Shown here one piece after another: positions 54,772 to 63,128 of a stretch of DNA of 64,000 nucleotides. The position numbers and the translations under genes were made by a program. Numbering within the stretch: the stretch's first letter is position 1; each line of letters begins with the position of its first letter. The notes under the pieces were generated by a model. That model searched no databases. It was not told the DNA's origin and saw nothing but the letters and a program-made list of their open reading frames with translations. The stretch comes from Nocardia fusca NBRC 14340 (GTDB lineage Bacteria > Actinomycetota > Actinomycetes > Mycobacteriales > Mycobacteriaceae). The DNA lies in assembly GCF_001618425.1 (NCBI RefSeq), contig NZ_BDCU01000022.1:186001-250000 (forward strand), given 5' to 3'.

Positions 54772-54833
54772 TCGTGTCCGACCTCTCGCATGCGCGGGCT
54801 TTCATGTGACGGCCTCCACACTACGATACGAAC

Positions 54834-54847
54834 TGGAACACGTTCTA
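54834..54847. promoter_or_regulatory. KstR-like operator upstream of the alcohol dehydrogenase
   Basis: TGGAACACGTTCTA fits the KstR consensus TnnAACnnGTTnnA and, extended by flanking CT/AG, is close to the full palindrome. On the minus strand TATCGT follows as a -10 candidate, so binding would block the dehydrogenase promoter. The remaining 304-nt gap (54772-55075) has no other feature. Confidence 0.65.
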
Positions 54848-55075
54848 GTGGTTTGGCGAAGATTTTCCCGGGAGAACTGGTCAGCCGACCATCGCACGGC
54901 GGGCGACGGTGGAAACCCACCGCCGGCCGCCTGCGAGCAACTACCGAATCGTCCGCTTCCACCGCCGATACCACCGGGACCCCGCCTACGGAACAACCCC
55001 GCCGCGATACCGCCCGGCCCAGGCCGGGGGAAGCGCCGGCACACGCCGGACGTGCCGAATTGATGAAACCTGTTC

Positions 55076-56140
55076 TTACTCCATGAGTCCGCGTGCCCGC
55101 GCGAAGAGTTCGAGCGTGTTCGCGTGCAGGAACTCACCGACCCGCTTCGGCGCCTTGCCCGCGAAGGACCGCGCGTAGGTGCCCTCGAGCACGATGCCGA
55201 GTTTGAAGCAGGCCAGCACCGTGTACCAGGTGACCGCGCTCAGATCCCGATCGGAGAACTTGCCGTAGTGCTCGACCATCTCCGCGCCCGTCGGCAGCGC
55301 ACCGGCCTCGCCGAGCTTGCCGATCAGCGCCGCTCCGGAGGTGCCCGGTTCGGGCCGGGTCGCGATCTGCCAGCCGAGATCCAGCAGTGGATCGCCGATG
55401 GTCGACATCTCCCAGTCGACCAGGGCCGCGACCTCGGGCCGCTCGTAGGAGAACATGATGTTCGCCAGATGGCAGTCGCCGTGCAGGATGCCCGGGGTCC
55501 ACTCCACCGGACGGTGGCGTTCCAGCCAGTCCGCCACCGCGTCCAGACCCGGTATCTGCGGGCCCGGGTATCCCTCGTTCGCCGAGTACGACTCCAGCTC
55601 GTGGGTCCAGCGGCCGACCTGCCGTTCCAGGAAGCCTTCCGGTTTGCCGTAGTCGTCCAGGCCCAGCGCCCGGTAGTCCAGCGCGCCCAGCCGGGCGATG
55701 GCCTCCACCGCCGACAGGCCCATCTGCCGGCGGGCCTCGGGGTCCTCGGCGAAGGGAGCGGGCAGCTCGGTCTGCGGGTTGAAGCCCTCGATCGGCTCCA
55801 TCAGGTAGAAGACCGCGCCCAGCACCGATTCGTCGGGTTCCGCGGCGATCACCCGCGGGGCGCGGACATCGGTATCGGCCAGCGCACCCAGCAGTCGCGC
55901 CTCCCGCCGGATGACCTCGTTGCTCTTCGGGCGCAGATGCGCCGGGCCGCGGCGCAGCACGTAGTCGCGCCCACCCCGGGTGAAACGCAGCATGATGTTC
56001 TGCGTGCCGCCGCCGAGCGCCGTCACGTCCCGGAACTCACCGCCGGTGAGCCCCCGGTCGTCCATCCAGTTCCCGACCACGGTGAAGTCGACGTGCTCAC
56101 GATCCACGCCTACCGGCTGCGCAACAGACATGCCTGACAT
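55076..56140 (-). CDS. Aminoglycoside-phosphotransferase-like kinase (ACAD10/11 kinase type)
   Basis: 354 residues from ATG 56140 (56131 also possible). Protein-kinase-like fold: GGGTQNIMLRF as nucleotide loop, the catalytic HGDCHLANIMF near 260, and VDWEMSTIGDPLLDLGW with the metal Asp. It matches the phosphotransferase family found as FadE36 in M. tuberculosis and fused to acyl-CoA dehydrogenases in eukaryotes, thought to phosphorylate hydroxyacyl-CoAs. Not an antibiotic-resistance gene. It lies upstream of the dehydrogenase gene, 304 nt apart, and is divergent from pabB. Confidence 0.88.
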   Translation of the reverse strand: MSGMSVAQPVGVDREHVDFTVVGNWMDDRGLTGGEFRDVTALGGGTQNIMLRFTRGGRDYVLRRGPAHLRPKSNEVIRREARLLGALADTDVRAPRVIAAEPDESVLGAVFYLMEPIEGFNPQTELPAPFAEDPEARRQMGLSAVEAIARLGALDYRALGLDDYGKPEGFLERQVGRWTHELESYSANEGYPGPQIPGLDAVADWLERHRPVEWTPGILHGDCHLANIMFSYERPEVAALVDWEMSTIGDPLLDLGWQIATRPEPGTSGAALIGKLGEAGALPTGAEMVEHYGKFSDRDLSAVTWYTVLACFKLGIVLEGTYARSFAGKAPKRVGEFLHANTLELFARARGLME

Positions 56141-56219
56141 TGTGCCCCACCCGGCCGGATAAACTGCGGGCAACCGACAACAGTTCGATGCCCGCCCGCG
56201 GCGTAGGGTTCGGGCCACG

Positions 56220-57692
56220 ATGTCTTTCTCCGTGACCCTCCAGCACCGCGTACTCGAGCGGGCCGTCGACACCGAGGCGGCCTTCCTGCGGTTGTACGGC
56301 GCCTCGCCCGCCGCCTTCTGGCTCGACAGCGAGCACGTGGAACCGGGAATGGACCGCTTCTCGTTCCTCGGCGACGCCTCCGGCCCGCTGGCCGAGGTGA
56401 TCGGCTACCGGGTCGGCAGCGGTACGGTCACCGTCCGCACCGCCGACGGCGGCGTCCGCGAGGTCCGGGGCACCATCCTGGATCATCTGGCCGAAGCGTT
56501 GCGAACCAGGCCGGTCCCCCTGCCGGAAGACTTCCCGTTCGATTTCGCGGGGGGCTACGTGGGGTATCTGGGTTACGAGGTCAAGGCCGATTGCGGCGGG
56601 TCCGCGGCACACCGCGCCCCGGCGCCCGACGCCCAATGGATCTTCGCCGACCGGGTGGTGGCCGTCGACCATCTCGCCGGCCGCACATATCTGCTCGCCC
56701 TGGCCGACGATTCCGGCCGCGCCGCGGCCCAGACCTGGCTGCGCACCACCGCGGCCGTTCTGGAGACACTGCCGACCTGGTCGAACCCGCCCCCGATCAC
56801 CACGGCGGGCGATGCCGCCGGCCTGGAGGAACACCTGGTCCGCGGCCGGGCACGCTACCTGCGCGATATCGCCGACTGCGGGGCCGCGCTGCGGGCCGGT
56901 GAATCGTACGAGATCACGCTGACCGACCAGCTCGTCTTTCCCGCCACATCGGGCGGACTCGACGTCTACCGCACACTGCGCCGGGCCAATCCCGCGCCCT
57001 ACTCGGCCTACCTGCGGTTCGGCGATCTGGAGATCGCCTGCTCCTCCCCCGAACGCTTCCTGAAGATCGACCGCGACCGGACGGTCGAGACGAAACCGAT
57101 CAAGGGCACCGCCCGCCGCGACCCCGACCCGATCGTCGACGAACAACTGCGCCGCGCGCTGACCGAGGACCCGAAGACCCGCGCCGAGAACGTGATGATC
57201 GTGGACCTGCTGCGCAATGATCTGGGGCGGGTCTGCGAGATCGGCAGTGTGCGGGTCCGCGAACTGCTGGTCACCGAGACCTATTCGACCCTGCACCAGC
57301 TGGTCTCGACCGTGCGCGGCACCCTGCGCGCCGATACCGGGGTCGTCGACTGCCTGCGCGCCTGCTTCCCCGGGGGTTCCATGACGGGGGCGCCCAAGAT
57401 CCGCACCATGCAGATCATCGACACCCTGGAAACCCGGGCGCGCGGGGTGTATTCGGGGACGATCGGTTTCCTGGGGCTGGGCGGCACGGCCGACCTCAAT
57501 ATCGTCATTCGCACCGCGGTGCGCTATGCCGGGACCTGGCAGATCGGTGCCGGCGGAGCCATCGTGCTGGACTCGGTGGCCGCGGCGGAATACGACGAGA
57601 TGCTGCTCAAGGCCGCGGCGGTGTACCGGGCCCTGGCCACCGGCCCGGTCGGCGCCGCCGCGCCGGCCACCGAGGTCACCGCCGCCGGATGA
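56220..57692 (+). CDS. pabB: Aminodeoxychorismate synthase component I
   Basis: 490 residues. The chorismate-binding half is at about 215-470: PYSAYLRFGDLEIACSSPERF, KPIKGTARR with the catalytic Lys of aminodeoxychorismate synthases, RNDLGRVCEIGSV, and GGSMTGAPKIRTM. The N-terminal half is the anthranilate-synthase-I-like domain (GGYVGYLGYEVK). It makes 4-amino-4-deoxychorismate for folate; the PIKGT motif favours this over TrpE. There is no glutamine amidotransferase or lyase domain, so PabA is elsewhere. Confidence 0.9.
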   Translation: MSFSVTLQHRVLERAVDTEAAFLRLYGASPAAFWLDSEHVEPGMDRFSFLGDASGPLAEVIGYRVGSGTVTVRTADGGVREVRGTILDHLAEALRTRPVPLPEDFPFDFAGGYVGYLGYEVKADCGGSAAHRAPAPDAQWIFADRVVAVDHLAGRTYLLALADDSGRAAAQTWLRTTAAVLETLPTWSNPPPITTAGDAAGLEEHLVRGRARYLRDIADCGAALRAGESYEITLTDQLVFPATSGGLDVYRTLRRANPAPYSAYLRFGDLEIACSSPERFLKIDRDRTVETKPIKGTARRDPDPIVDEQLRRALTEDPKTRAENVMIVDLLRNDLGRVCEIGSVRVRELLVTETYSTLHQLVSTVRGTLRADTGVVDCLRACFPGGSMTGAPKIRTMQIIDTLETRARGVYSGTIGFLGLGGTADLNIVIRTAVRYAGTWQIGAGGAIVLDSVAAAEYDEMLLKAAAVYRALATGPVGAAAPATEVTAAG

Positions 57693-57772
57693 GCGCCGCG
57701 GGCCGGCCGAGAAGTATTGCGGGCCATCGGAAACGAGCGACCCGATCCGGCGAACAGCGCGACAATGGAGCG

Positions 57773-58162
57773 ATGGCACAGCTCTGGGTGAGAACACATG
57801 GTGGGGACTGGCTTCGGGCCGACCAGATCATCGAGATCGGCACGGAATCGGTACGTGAACGCGGCCAACACGACGGTCCGGGCGCCGTCGAGGTCGTGGC
57901 CCGGCTGGCGGTGGCGACCGGCAGCGGGCAATGGGACTACGACCGGGGCAGCGGCACCGTCGGACCGAGTGTCCGCGTCCTGGGACGGTACCCCAGCGGG
58001 GAGGCCGCCGAACGGATCGCCGACCAACTGGTACTGATCCTGCTCAGTGCGAACAAGAACGCGCAGATCACCTTCGACGACGCCGAAGTGCAGGTACGGC
58101 CCGTCCACGATCGCACCACCCACGACACCCCCTACAACGGCCGGGCGCTCGACTCGGCCTGA
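57773..58162 (+). CDS. Unknown 129-residue protein
   Basis: ATG 57773 with GGAG 5 nt upstream. Alternating strand and helix pattern: MAQLWVRTHGGDWLRADQI, then a linker, AVEVVARLAVATGSGQWDY, VRVLGRYPSGEAAERIADQLVLIL, and FDDAEVQVRPV. No signal peptide, no membrane segment, no Cys. I do not recognise a family. It converges on the next gene with 4 nt between stops. Confidence 0.75.
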   Translation: MAQLWVRTHGGDWLRADQIIEIGTESVRERGQHDGPGAVEVVARLAVATGSGQWDYDRGSGTVGPSVRVLGRYPSGEAAERIADQLVLILLSANKNAQITFDDAEVQVRPVHDRTTHDTPYNGRALDSA

Positions 58163-58166
58163 GCGC

Positions 58167-58652
58167 TCATGATCGGCGCCGGGACCGTTTCTTCGGTTCG
58201 GGTTCCGGTTCCGGAGGTTCGGCCGCAGTGAATCCGGCCATCCGGCCGAGCCGGCCGACACCGGGCAACCGGGCCAGCGCGCCGAACAGATCCTCCCCCA
58301 GTGCGATCATCGCCTCCAGCCGCGGCAGCAGCCGGTCGTAGGCGGCGAACGCGGGGTCGGCGAGGGCCAGGGTGCGGTCGAGCCGGTCGATCGTGGCATT
58401 GAGCCGGTCGATGGCATTGGACAGGTTCTCCAGCACATCGGGCAGTTGCGCGGCCAGCTGCGCCGACGCCGGGGGCAGCCGTACCGCGGCGTCGAAGGCC
58501 TGGCCGGCGGTCAGCTGAGCGGCCTCCAGGGCCTGTCCGGCCGCGGACTGCGCGGCGTCCACCGCGGACTGCGCGGCGGCGAGCACATCGGCGGGTGTGG
58601 GAACCCGCCGGGCGCCCGGCCTCTTGTCCCCCGGCTGCCCCGGATCGGTCAT
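58167..58652 (-). CDS. Unknown coiled-coil protein
   Basis: 161 residues from ATG 58652. Ala/Gln-rich heptads (DVLAAAQSAVDAAQSAAGQAL) and NLSNAIDRLNATIDRLDRTL predict a coiled coil, followed by a hydrophobic segment MIALGEDLFGALARLPG and a highly charged tail PEPEPEPKKRSRRRS. No enzyme motif. It is divergent from the TerD-HNH fusion gene with 88 nt between starts. Confidence 0.75.
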   Translation of the reverse strand: MTDPGQPGDKRPGARRVPTPADVLAAAQSAVDAAQSAAGQALEAAQLTAGQAFDAAVRLPPASAQLAAQLPDVLENLSNAIDRLNATIDRLDRTLALADPAFAAYDRLLPRLEAMIALGEDLFGALARLPGVGRLGRMAGFTAAEPPEPEPEPKKRSRRRS

Positions 58653-58740
58653 GCGACAACTCTGCCGCATCGATCACGAAAACCGCTACGACCTGCACAC
58701 CTGCGGGCGTGTCGGCGGCACATGGCATAGTTCGACGACG

Positions 58741-60738
58741 ATGGAACTGAGCAAGGGCGCCAATACGCCGATACCGACATCGCTTCTGGCCGTGGTGATT
58801 TCCTGGCGGTCGGACCATACGGTGGACGCGCACGCCCTGCTGCTGGGCAGCGACGGGTCGGTGCGCGGCGACCGGGATCTGGTCTTCTACAACGCGCCCC
58901 GCCACATCTCCCAGGCCGTCACCCTCGACCAGGACCCCGATCCGGGTACGGCGCGGCTCAGCGTTTCGCTGCCGCGTACCGAGTCCGAGGTGGACCGCAT
59001 CGTGGTGTCGGGCTCCCTCGAGGAGGCGACCTTCAGCGATCTCGGTGAGGTCACCCTCACGGTCTTCGCGGTCGACGGCCCGGTCGCGGTGTTCACCGTC
59101 GACGATTCGGAATCGGTCTCGGCCATGATGTTCGGCGAGTTCTACCGCCGGGAGGGTGGCTGGCGGTTCCGGGCCGTCGGACAGGGCTGGGCCGCCGGGA
59201 TGGCGGGCCTGATCACCGAGTTCGGCATCCAGGTCGACGAAGGTCCCGCGGCACGACAGGCCACCCCGCCGGCGCGTCGCGGCGAGAGCCCGGCCCGGAC
59301 GGCGGCCGAGGACGCCACGGAGCTACTGCGACCCGCCGCCTCCCCGGCCGGGGACCGGAGTACCGCGGTCCTCGACCGGCCCGCCGACTCCGGGCACCGC
59401 CGCACCGGTGTCGCGGCCGACGACCCGGCCGGTGAGCGGGTGGCCTCCCCCCGTGGCCCGGGCCGGACCAACGCCGCCGCGAACGGTGCCCGCACCGCAT
59501 CCCCTGGAACGCATCCGGGCAACGCCCACTACCGCCTCGACGAGAACCCGCCCGCCGCGGCTCCCGCCGCGCCCTGGGACCGTTTCGCCGAGCCGCAGCC
59601 CACCCGGCAGCTCCCCGGCACGGTCACCCTGCGCCGGCTCACCACCACCGAACCGGTACGCCTGCCCCCGCCTCCCGACCCCGACCGCGCCGACTGGTAC
59701 CGCGACCCCGAGGATCCGGCGCGCCTGCGCTGGTGGGACGGGGAACGCTGGACCGCCGACCGGCGTCCGGCCGCACGACCGCACGCCCACGACTGCGACC
59801 GCTGCGGCGCGCGCCGGCGGCGCCGCGTCTTCGGCGGTCATCACCCGTGCTCATCCTGCGCGGCGGAGACCGAGGAATTCCTCATCCACTGGCACACCCG
59901 GGTGGCCCGGTTGCTCGCCTCGTCCGGGCCGCGCGGCGCGGAATGGGAGGCACTGTGGGCCTCCCTGCGCTACCAGCGCATCGACGCGGCCGCGGCCCGC
60001 GCCGCGCTGCAACCCGCGGCGCTGCAGTACGTGGAGCGGCGGGTCGCCTTCGCGTTCGCCGACGGGCAGATCACCGCCGAGGAATTCGACGAGGTCGAAT
60101 ACGCCGTCACCGAGCTCGGCCTGAGCGGCCCCCTGATCGATGAGCTGCGCTCGCGGATGGCACGCGGACGCGCGCTCTCGCGGTTGCGGGAGGGCGATCT
60201 GCCCGCGATCGCCACACCCGGCCTGCATCTGGACGCCGAGGAACTGGTCTACCTCGATATCGACGCGACCCATATCCGGGAGCTGGCCCGCGGCCCCAAG
60301 CACACCGACGGCCGATTGATCGTGAGCACCAAGAAGCTGCGTTTCGTGGGCGCGGGAGCGGGCGTCGAGCTGCCGTGGTCGCGGATCGTCTCGGTGGCCG
60401 CCGAATACGACACCGTGGTGGTCGCGGCGACATCGGCGCGCGGTGGCGCAACCTTCGCCGTCGCCGACCCGGAATACCTCGCGGCCGCGCTGGAGGGCGC
60501 GCTGCGCATTGCGAAACGACTGGTCCTTGCCCCGGGCCAACGGGATTCACGCAGTATCCCGCAGGAAGTGAAAGCGGAGGTGTGGCAGCGCGACGGTGGC
60601 CGCTGCGTGGAATGCGGGGACAGCCACTATCTGGAATTCGACCACGTGATCCCGCTCAGCCGCGGCGGCGCCACCAGCGCGGCCAACCTGCAGATCCTGT
60701 GCCGCGGCTGTAATCGCACCAAAGGGGCCAATATCTGA
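58741..60738 (+). CDS. TerD-DUF2510-zinc-ribbon-GRAM-like-HNH fusion protein
   Basis: 665 residues from ATG 58741. Residues 1-170 are a TerD (stress/tellurite, Ca-binding) domain: MELSKGANTPIPTSL, DAHALLLGSDGSVRGDRDLVFYNAP. After a disordered Pro/Thr linker, 317-340 is DUF2510 (DWYRDPEDPARLRWWDGERW), about 352-375 a CDRC...CSSC zinc ribbon, and about 420-480 a helical TerB-like region (FAFADGQITAEEFDEVEYAV). 495-597 is a GRAM/PH-like segment (DGRLIVSTKKLRFVGAGAGV). The C-terminus 604-665 is an HNH nuclease: QRDGGRCVECGD, EFDHVIPLSRGG, LCRGCNRTKG. CATAGT lies 9 nt upstream. Function unknown; a stress-coupled DNA or RNA nuclease is my inference. Confidence 0.88.
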   Translation: MELSKGANTPIPTSLLAVVISWRSDHTVDAHALLLGSDGSVRGDRDLVFYNAPRHISQAVTLDQDPDPGTARLSVSLPRTESEVDRIVVSGSLEEATFSDLGEVTLTVFAVDGPVAVFTVDDSESVSAMMFGEFYRREGGWRFRAVGQGWAAGMAGLITEFGIQVDEGPAARQATPPARRGESPARTAAEDATELLRPAASPAGDRSTAVLDRPADSGHRRTGVAADDPAGERVASPRGPGRTNAAANGARTASPGTHPGNAHYRLDENPPAAAPAAPWDRFAEPQPTRQLPGTVTLRRLTTTEPVRLPPPPDPDRADWYRDPEDPARLRWWDGERWTADRRPAARPHAHDCDRCGARRRRRVFGGHHPCSSCAAETEEFLIHWHTRVARLLASSGPRGAEWEALWASLRYQRIDAAAARAALQPAALQYVERRVAFAFADGQITAEEFDEVEYAVTELGLSGPLIDELRSRMARGRALSRLREGDLPAIATPGLHLDAEELVYLDIDATHIRELARGPKHTDGRLIVSTKKLRFVGAGAGVELPWSRIVSVAAEYDTVVVAATSARGGATFAVADPEYLAAALEGALRIAKRLVLAPGQRDSRSIPQEVKAEVWQRDGGRCVECGDSHYLEFDHVIPLSRGGATSAANLQILCRGCNRTKGANI

Positions 60739-60757
60739 TCGCGGCGGGGCCGGAGGC

Positions 60758-62203
60758 CTAGGACACCAGCGGCGGCGGCGACCAGCTGCCGTCCAGCACC
60801 CGGCGTTCCGGCTCGTACAACCGCATGATCAGCGAGAACTGACCCTGCTCGGGAATCGGCAGCCAGTTGGACCGCGGAACCTCGGGGCCGGGGTCGGCGG
60901 CCTGCACCGCGAACTCCAGCGCACCGTCGGGTGCGAACCGCGGTGCCACCGGATGCCCGATGGTGTGCAGGTCCGCCGGGTTCTGCACCAGGTAGGCGTC
61001 GGCCCCGTAGGCGGTGATCGACCAGAGCGCTTTCACCGGGGGCGCTTGTCCGGGTTCGAATCGCAGGGTGAACTCCCGCGGATCACCGTTCTCGTCGGCC
61101 TCGTCGAACAGCGCGGGATAGAGCATGGCCTCGGCGATATTCGCGCCGACCCCCCTTCTGGCGGTCGTGGCGCGCAGCAGATAGTTGGTGCCGTACCGGC
61201 CGACGTTCAGCGCCACCAGCCACCCGTCGCGCATCCGGGAGGCCGGATCGACATAGGCCGCGATCTTCTTCTTCGCCGCGTCGACGCCCGCGTCGAGTTC
61301 GCCGGTGCTCACGCCTTCCGGGGACCCGCCCGGGCGGATGCCGATGGTCGCGAACCGCCGCATCGCCGGTTCGTCCTCCGGTGCCGGCGGATTGTCCACC
61401 ATCAACTCGCACAAGCGGTCGAAGTATTCGCGCGACGACATCGCGGCGACCGAATCGCGGCCCACCGGTTCCGACCAGTCCTGGTTACCCGGTATCGACT
61501 CGGATTCGGTGGCCGCCCGCGTGTTCCACGCGCTCAGTGGCGCCAGCCGGAGCTGGGCCTGTAGAGCGCGAACGGCGGGAACGTCCGCGCTACCGCGCAC
61601 CTCGATCCGCCCGTAGAGCCAGGCATCCGCGGTCGGCACCGGGAGGTGCACGACGCCGGCCGGGAGTTTTCCGGCCCAGCCCGGTCCCGTGACCGCGTAG
61701 GTATAGGGCGGCACCGCGCCGGGCTCGGCCTCCGGTCGCACACTACTCGGCGTGGACACCGTATTGGACCAGGCGTCGAGGACCTGCATCACCCAGTACC
61801 GATCCCGGATCTCCGGTACCTCGAACAGCACCGGTTCCTTGCGCAGATCCAGCCAGCCCACCGAATACAGGGTGTCCAGGTCGATCCGGACCACCGTGCG
61901 CTGGCTTGCGGGAGGCAGGGCGGATGTGTGCTGAAACCGATTCGTGGATGCGTAGTCCAATGCCCGCCGGCGAAACGTATCGATCAGGATCATCGGGTAG
62001 CCGAAGATATAGGCGTCGGCCGCCACCTCCCGCCGGGCGGCCGGGGTGCCCGATGGCGGAACCTCGGTACCGGAGTCCTCACCCCCGCAGGCTGCCAGAC
62101 CGGTGACGGTAACGAGACCCAGCATCGACCGCCGGGTCATGCGGAACCGGTCAGCCACCGGCTGCGTCATGTCTCCGGCTGCCGCGGCGGGCACTTCGCG
62201 CAT
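60758..62203 (-). CDS. Tat-exported DUF1254/DUF1214 lipoprotein
   Basis: 481 residues from ATG 62203, GGGAGAG 5 nt upstream. The N-terminus has the Tat motif MTRRSMLGLV followed by a lipobox GLAAC, so a folded protein is likely exported and lipid-anchored. The DUF1254 part contains YIFGYPMILIDTFRR and VVRIDLDTLYSVGWLDLRKEPV; the DUF1214 part near the end contains FEPGQAPPVKALWSITAYGADAYLV and NWLPIPEQGQFSLIMRLYEP. Family function is unknown; members occur in mycobacteria and soil bacteria. Confidence 0.9.
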   Translation of the reverse strand: MREVPAAAAGDMTQPVADRFRMTRRSMLGLVTVTGLAACGGEDSGTEVPPSGTPAARREVAADAYIFGYPMILIDTFRRRALDYASTNRFQHTSALPPASQRTVVRIDLDTLYSVGWLDLRKEPVLFEVPEIRDRYWVMQVLDAWSNTVSTPSSVRPEAEPGAVPPYTYAVTGPGWAGKLPAGVVHLPVPTADAWLYGRIEVRGSADVPAVRALQAQLRLAPLSAWNTRAATESESIPGNQDWSEPVGRDSVAAMSSREYFDRLCELMVDNPPAPEDEPAMRRFATIGIRPGGSPEGVSTGELDAGVDAAKKKIAAYVDPASRMRDGWLVALNVGRYGTNYLLRATTARRGVGANIAEAMLYPALFDEADENGDPREFTLRFEPGQAPPVKALWSITAYGADAYLVQNPADLHTIGHPVAPRFAPDGALEFAVQAADPGPEVPRSNWLPIPEQGQFSLIMRLYEPERRVLDGSWSPPPLVS

Positions 62204-62295
62204 TCGCACTCTCCCTGCTCATCGCTGTCGACGGACTGCGAGCAGGATACGCGGAGATTGCTGGAACGTAGCGGATACGGGCGGCGCGGCCGCTC

Positions 62296-62589
62296 TCAGA
62301 TGGCGAGAACCGTATTCATGATGGTGCCCGCACTGGTGGCGACGATACCGCCGATCATGGCACCGGCCACCATCTTCGGCGATTCCATTCCGCTACCGGA
62401 CCACTTCTCCCAGGCGAACTTGGCGCCCGCGAAGATGATGCTGACCGTGCCCGACAGAATAGCCAGCCAGGTGCCGTACCCGACGAACCGATCGATCTTG
62501 TCCGCCAGCGGCGGCGGTTCCGGGGTGGGGTCGCTGACCTGTGCGTAGACCGATACTGCGTCCACAACCGACGCCGCGATACTGCTCAC
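62296..62589 (-). CDS. Two-helix membrane protein, pilin-like; paralogue of 62810-63085
   Basis: 97 residues from GTG 62589 with GGGAG 7 nt upstream. After a short polar N-terminus with DPTPEPPPLADKI, two membrane segments (WLAILSGTVSIIFAGAKF and MVAGAMIGGIVATSAGTIM) flank a loop WEKWSGSGMESPK. The size and layout are like VirB2/TrbC-type conjugative pilins, which is only a structural resemblance. About 70% of residues match the gene at 62810 on the opposite strand, including FAWEKWSG and ESPKMVAGAMIGG. Confidence 0.8.
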   Translation of the reverse strand: MSSIAASVVDAVSVYAQVSDPTPEPPPLADKIDRFVGYGTWLAILSGTVSIIFAGAKFAWEKWSGSGMESPKMVAGAMIGGIVATSAGTIMNTVLAI

Positions 62590-62809
62590 CGTCTGCTCCC
62601 TCGCCGATACCGTCCGGGGCGCACGGCCCCGCCTCCATCATCCAGACCGATACGGGTACCGCGCAAGTTCTTGCCGCGCAGCGACTTTCACGCTATAACC
62701 GCTGGTGACCCGAACACCTGCCCGGACCTGGGATTACTGCACACCACCCGGCGAGCGGTTACGATGCGTTAGCGTTCCCGCCCACCCCGAAACCAGAGTG
62801 AGCTGCGAG

Positions 62810-63085
62810 ATGATACTGGCCGCCGTGACCGATACGCTTGCGCAAATCGGTAACCCCACACCCGAAGCACCCCCCATCTCGGACAAATTCCTGCAATTGG
62901 TCCGGTATCTCACCTGGTTCGTGCTGCTCGCCGGGATCTGCGCGATCATCTACGCCGGCGGCAAGTTCGCCTGGGAGAAATGGTCCGGCGGCGGTCTGGA
63001 GTCCCCGAAGATGGTGGCCGGAGCCATGATCGGTGGTGTCATCGCGACCAGCGCGGGCACGATCATGAACGCCGTGATCGGCTGA
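62810..63085 (+). CDS. Two-helix membrane protein, divergent paralogue of 62296-62589
   Basis: 91 residues from ATG 62810; a GTG at 62798 is an alternative. NPTPEAPPISDKFLQLV, then segments WFVLLAGICAIIYAGGKF and MVAGAMIGGVIATSAGTIM around WEKWSGGGLESPK. The two genes are divergent, with 220 nt between starts, and form an inverted pair. Such pairs suggest a tandem-inverted duplication or a two-subunit membrane assembly. No virB/trb partner is within view. Confidence 0.8.
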   Translation: MILAAVTDTLAQIGNPTPEAPPISDKFLQLVRYLTWFVLLAGICAIIYAGGKFAWEKWSGGGLESPKMVAGAMIGGVIATSAGTIMNAVIG

Positions 63086-63128
63086 CGCACCCCAACGCGC
63101 TCGGTTTCCGGGTCGCCTCGGCCGGAGA

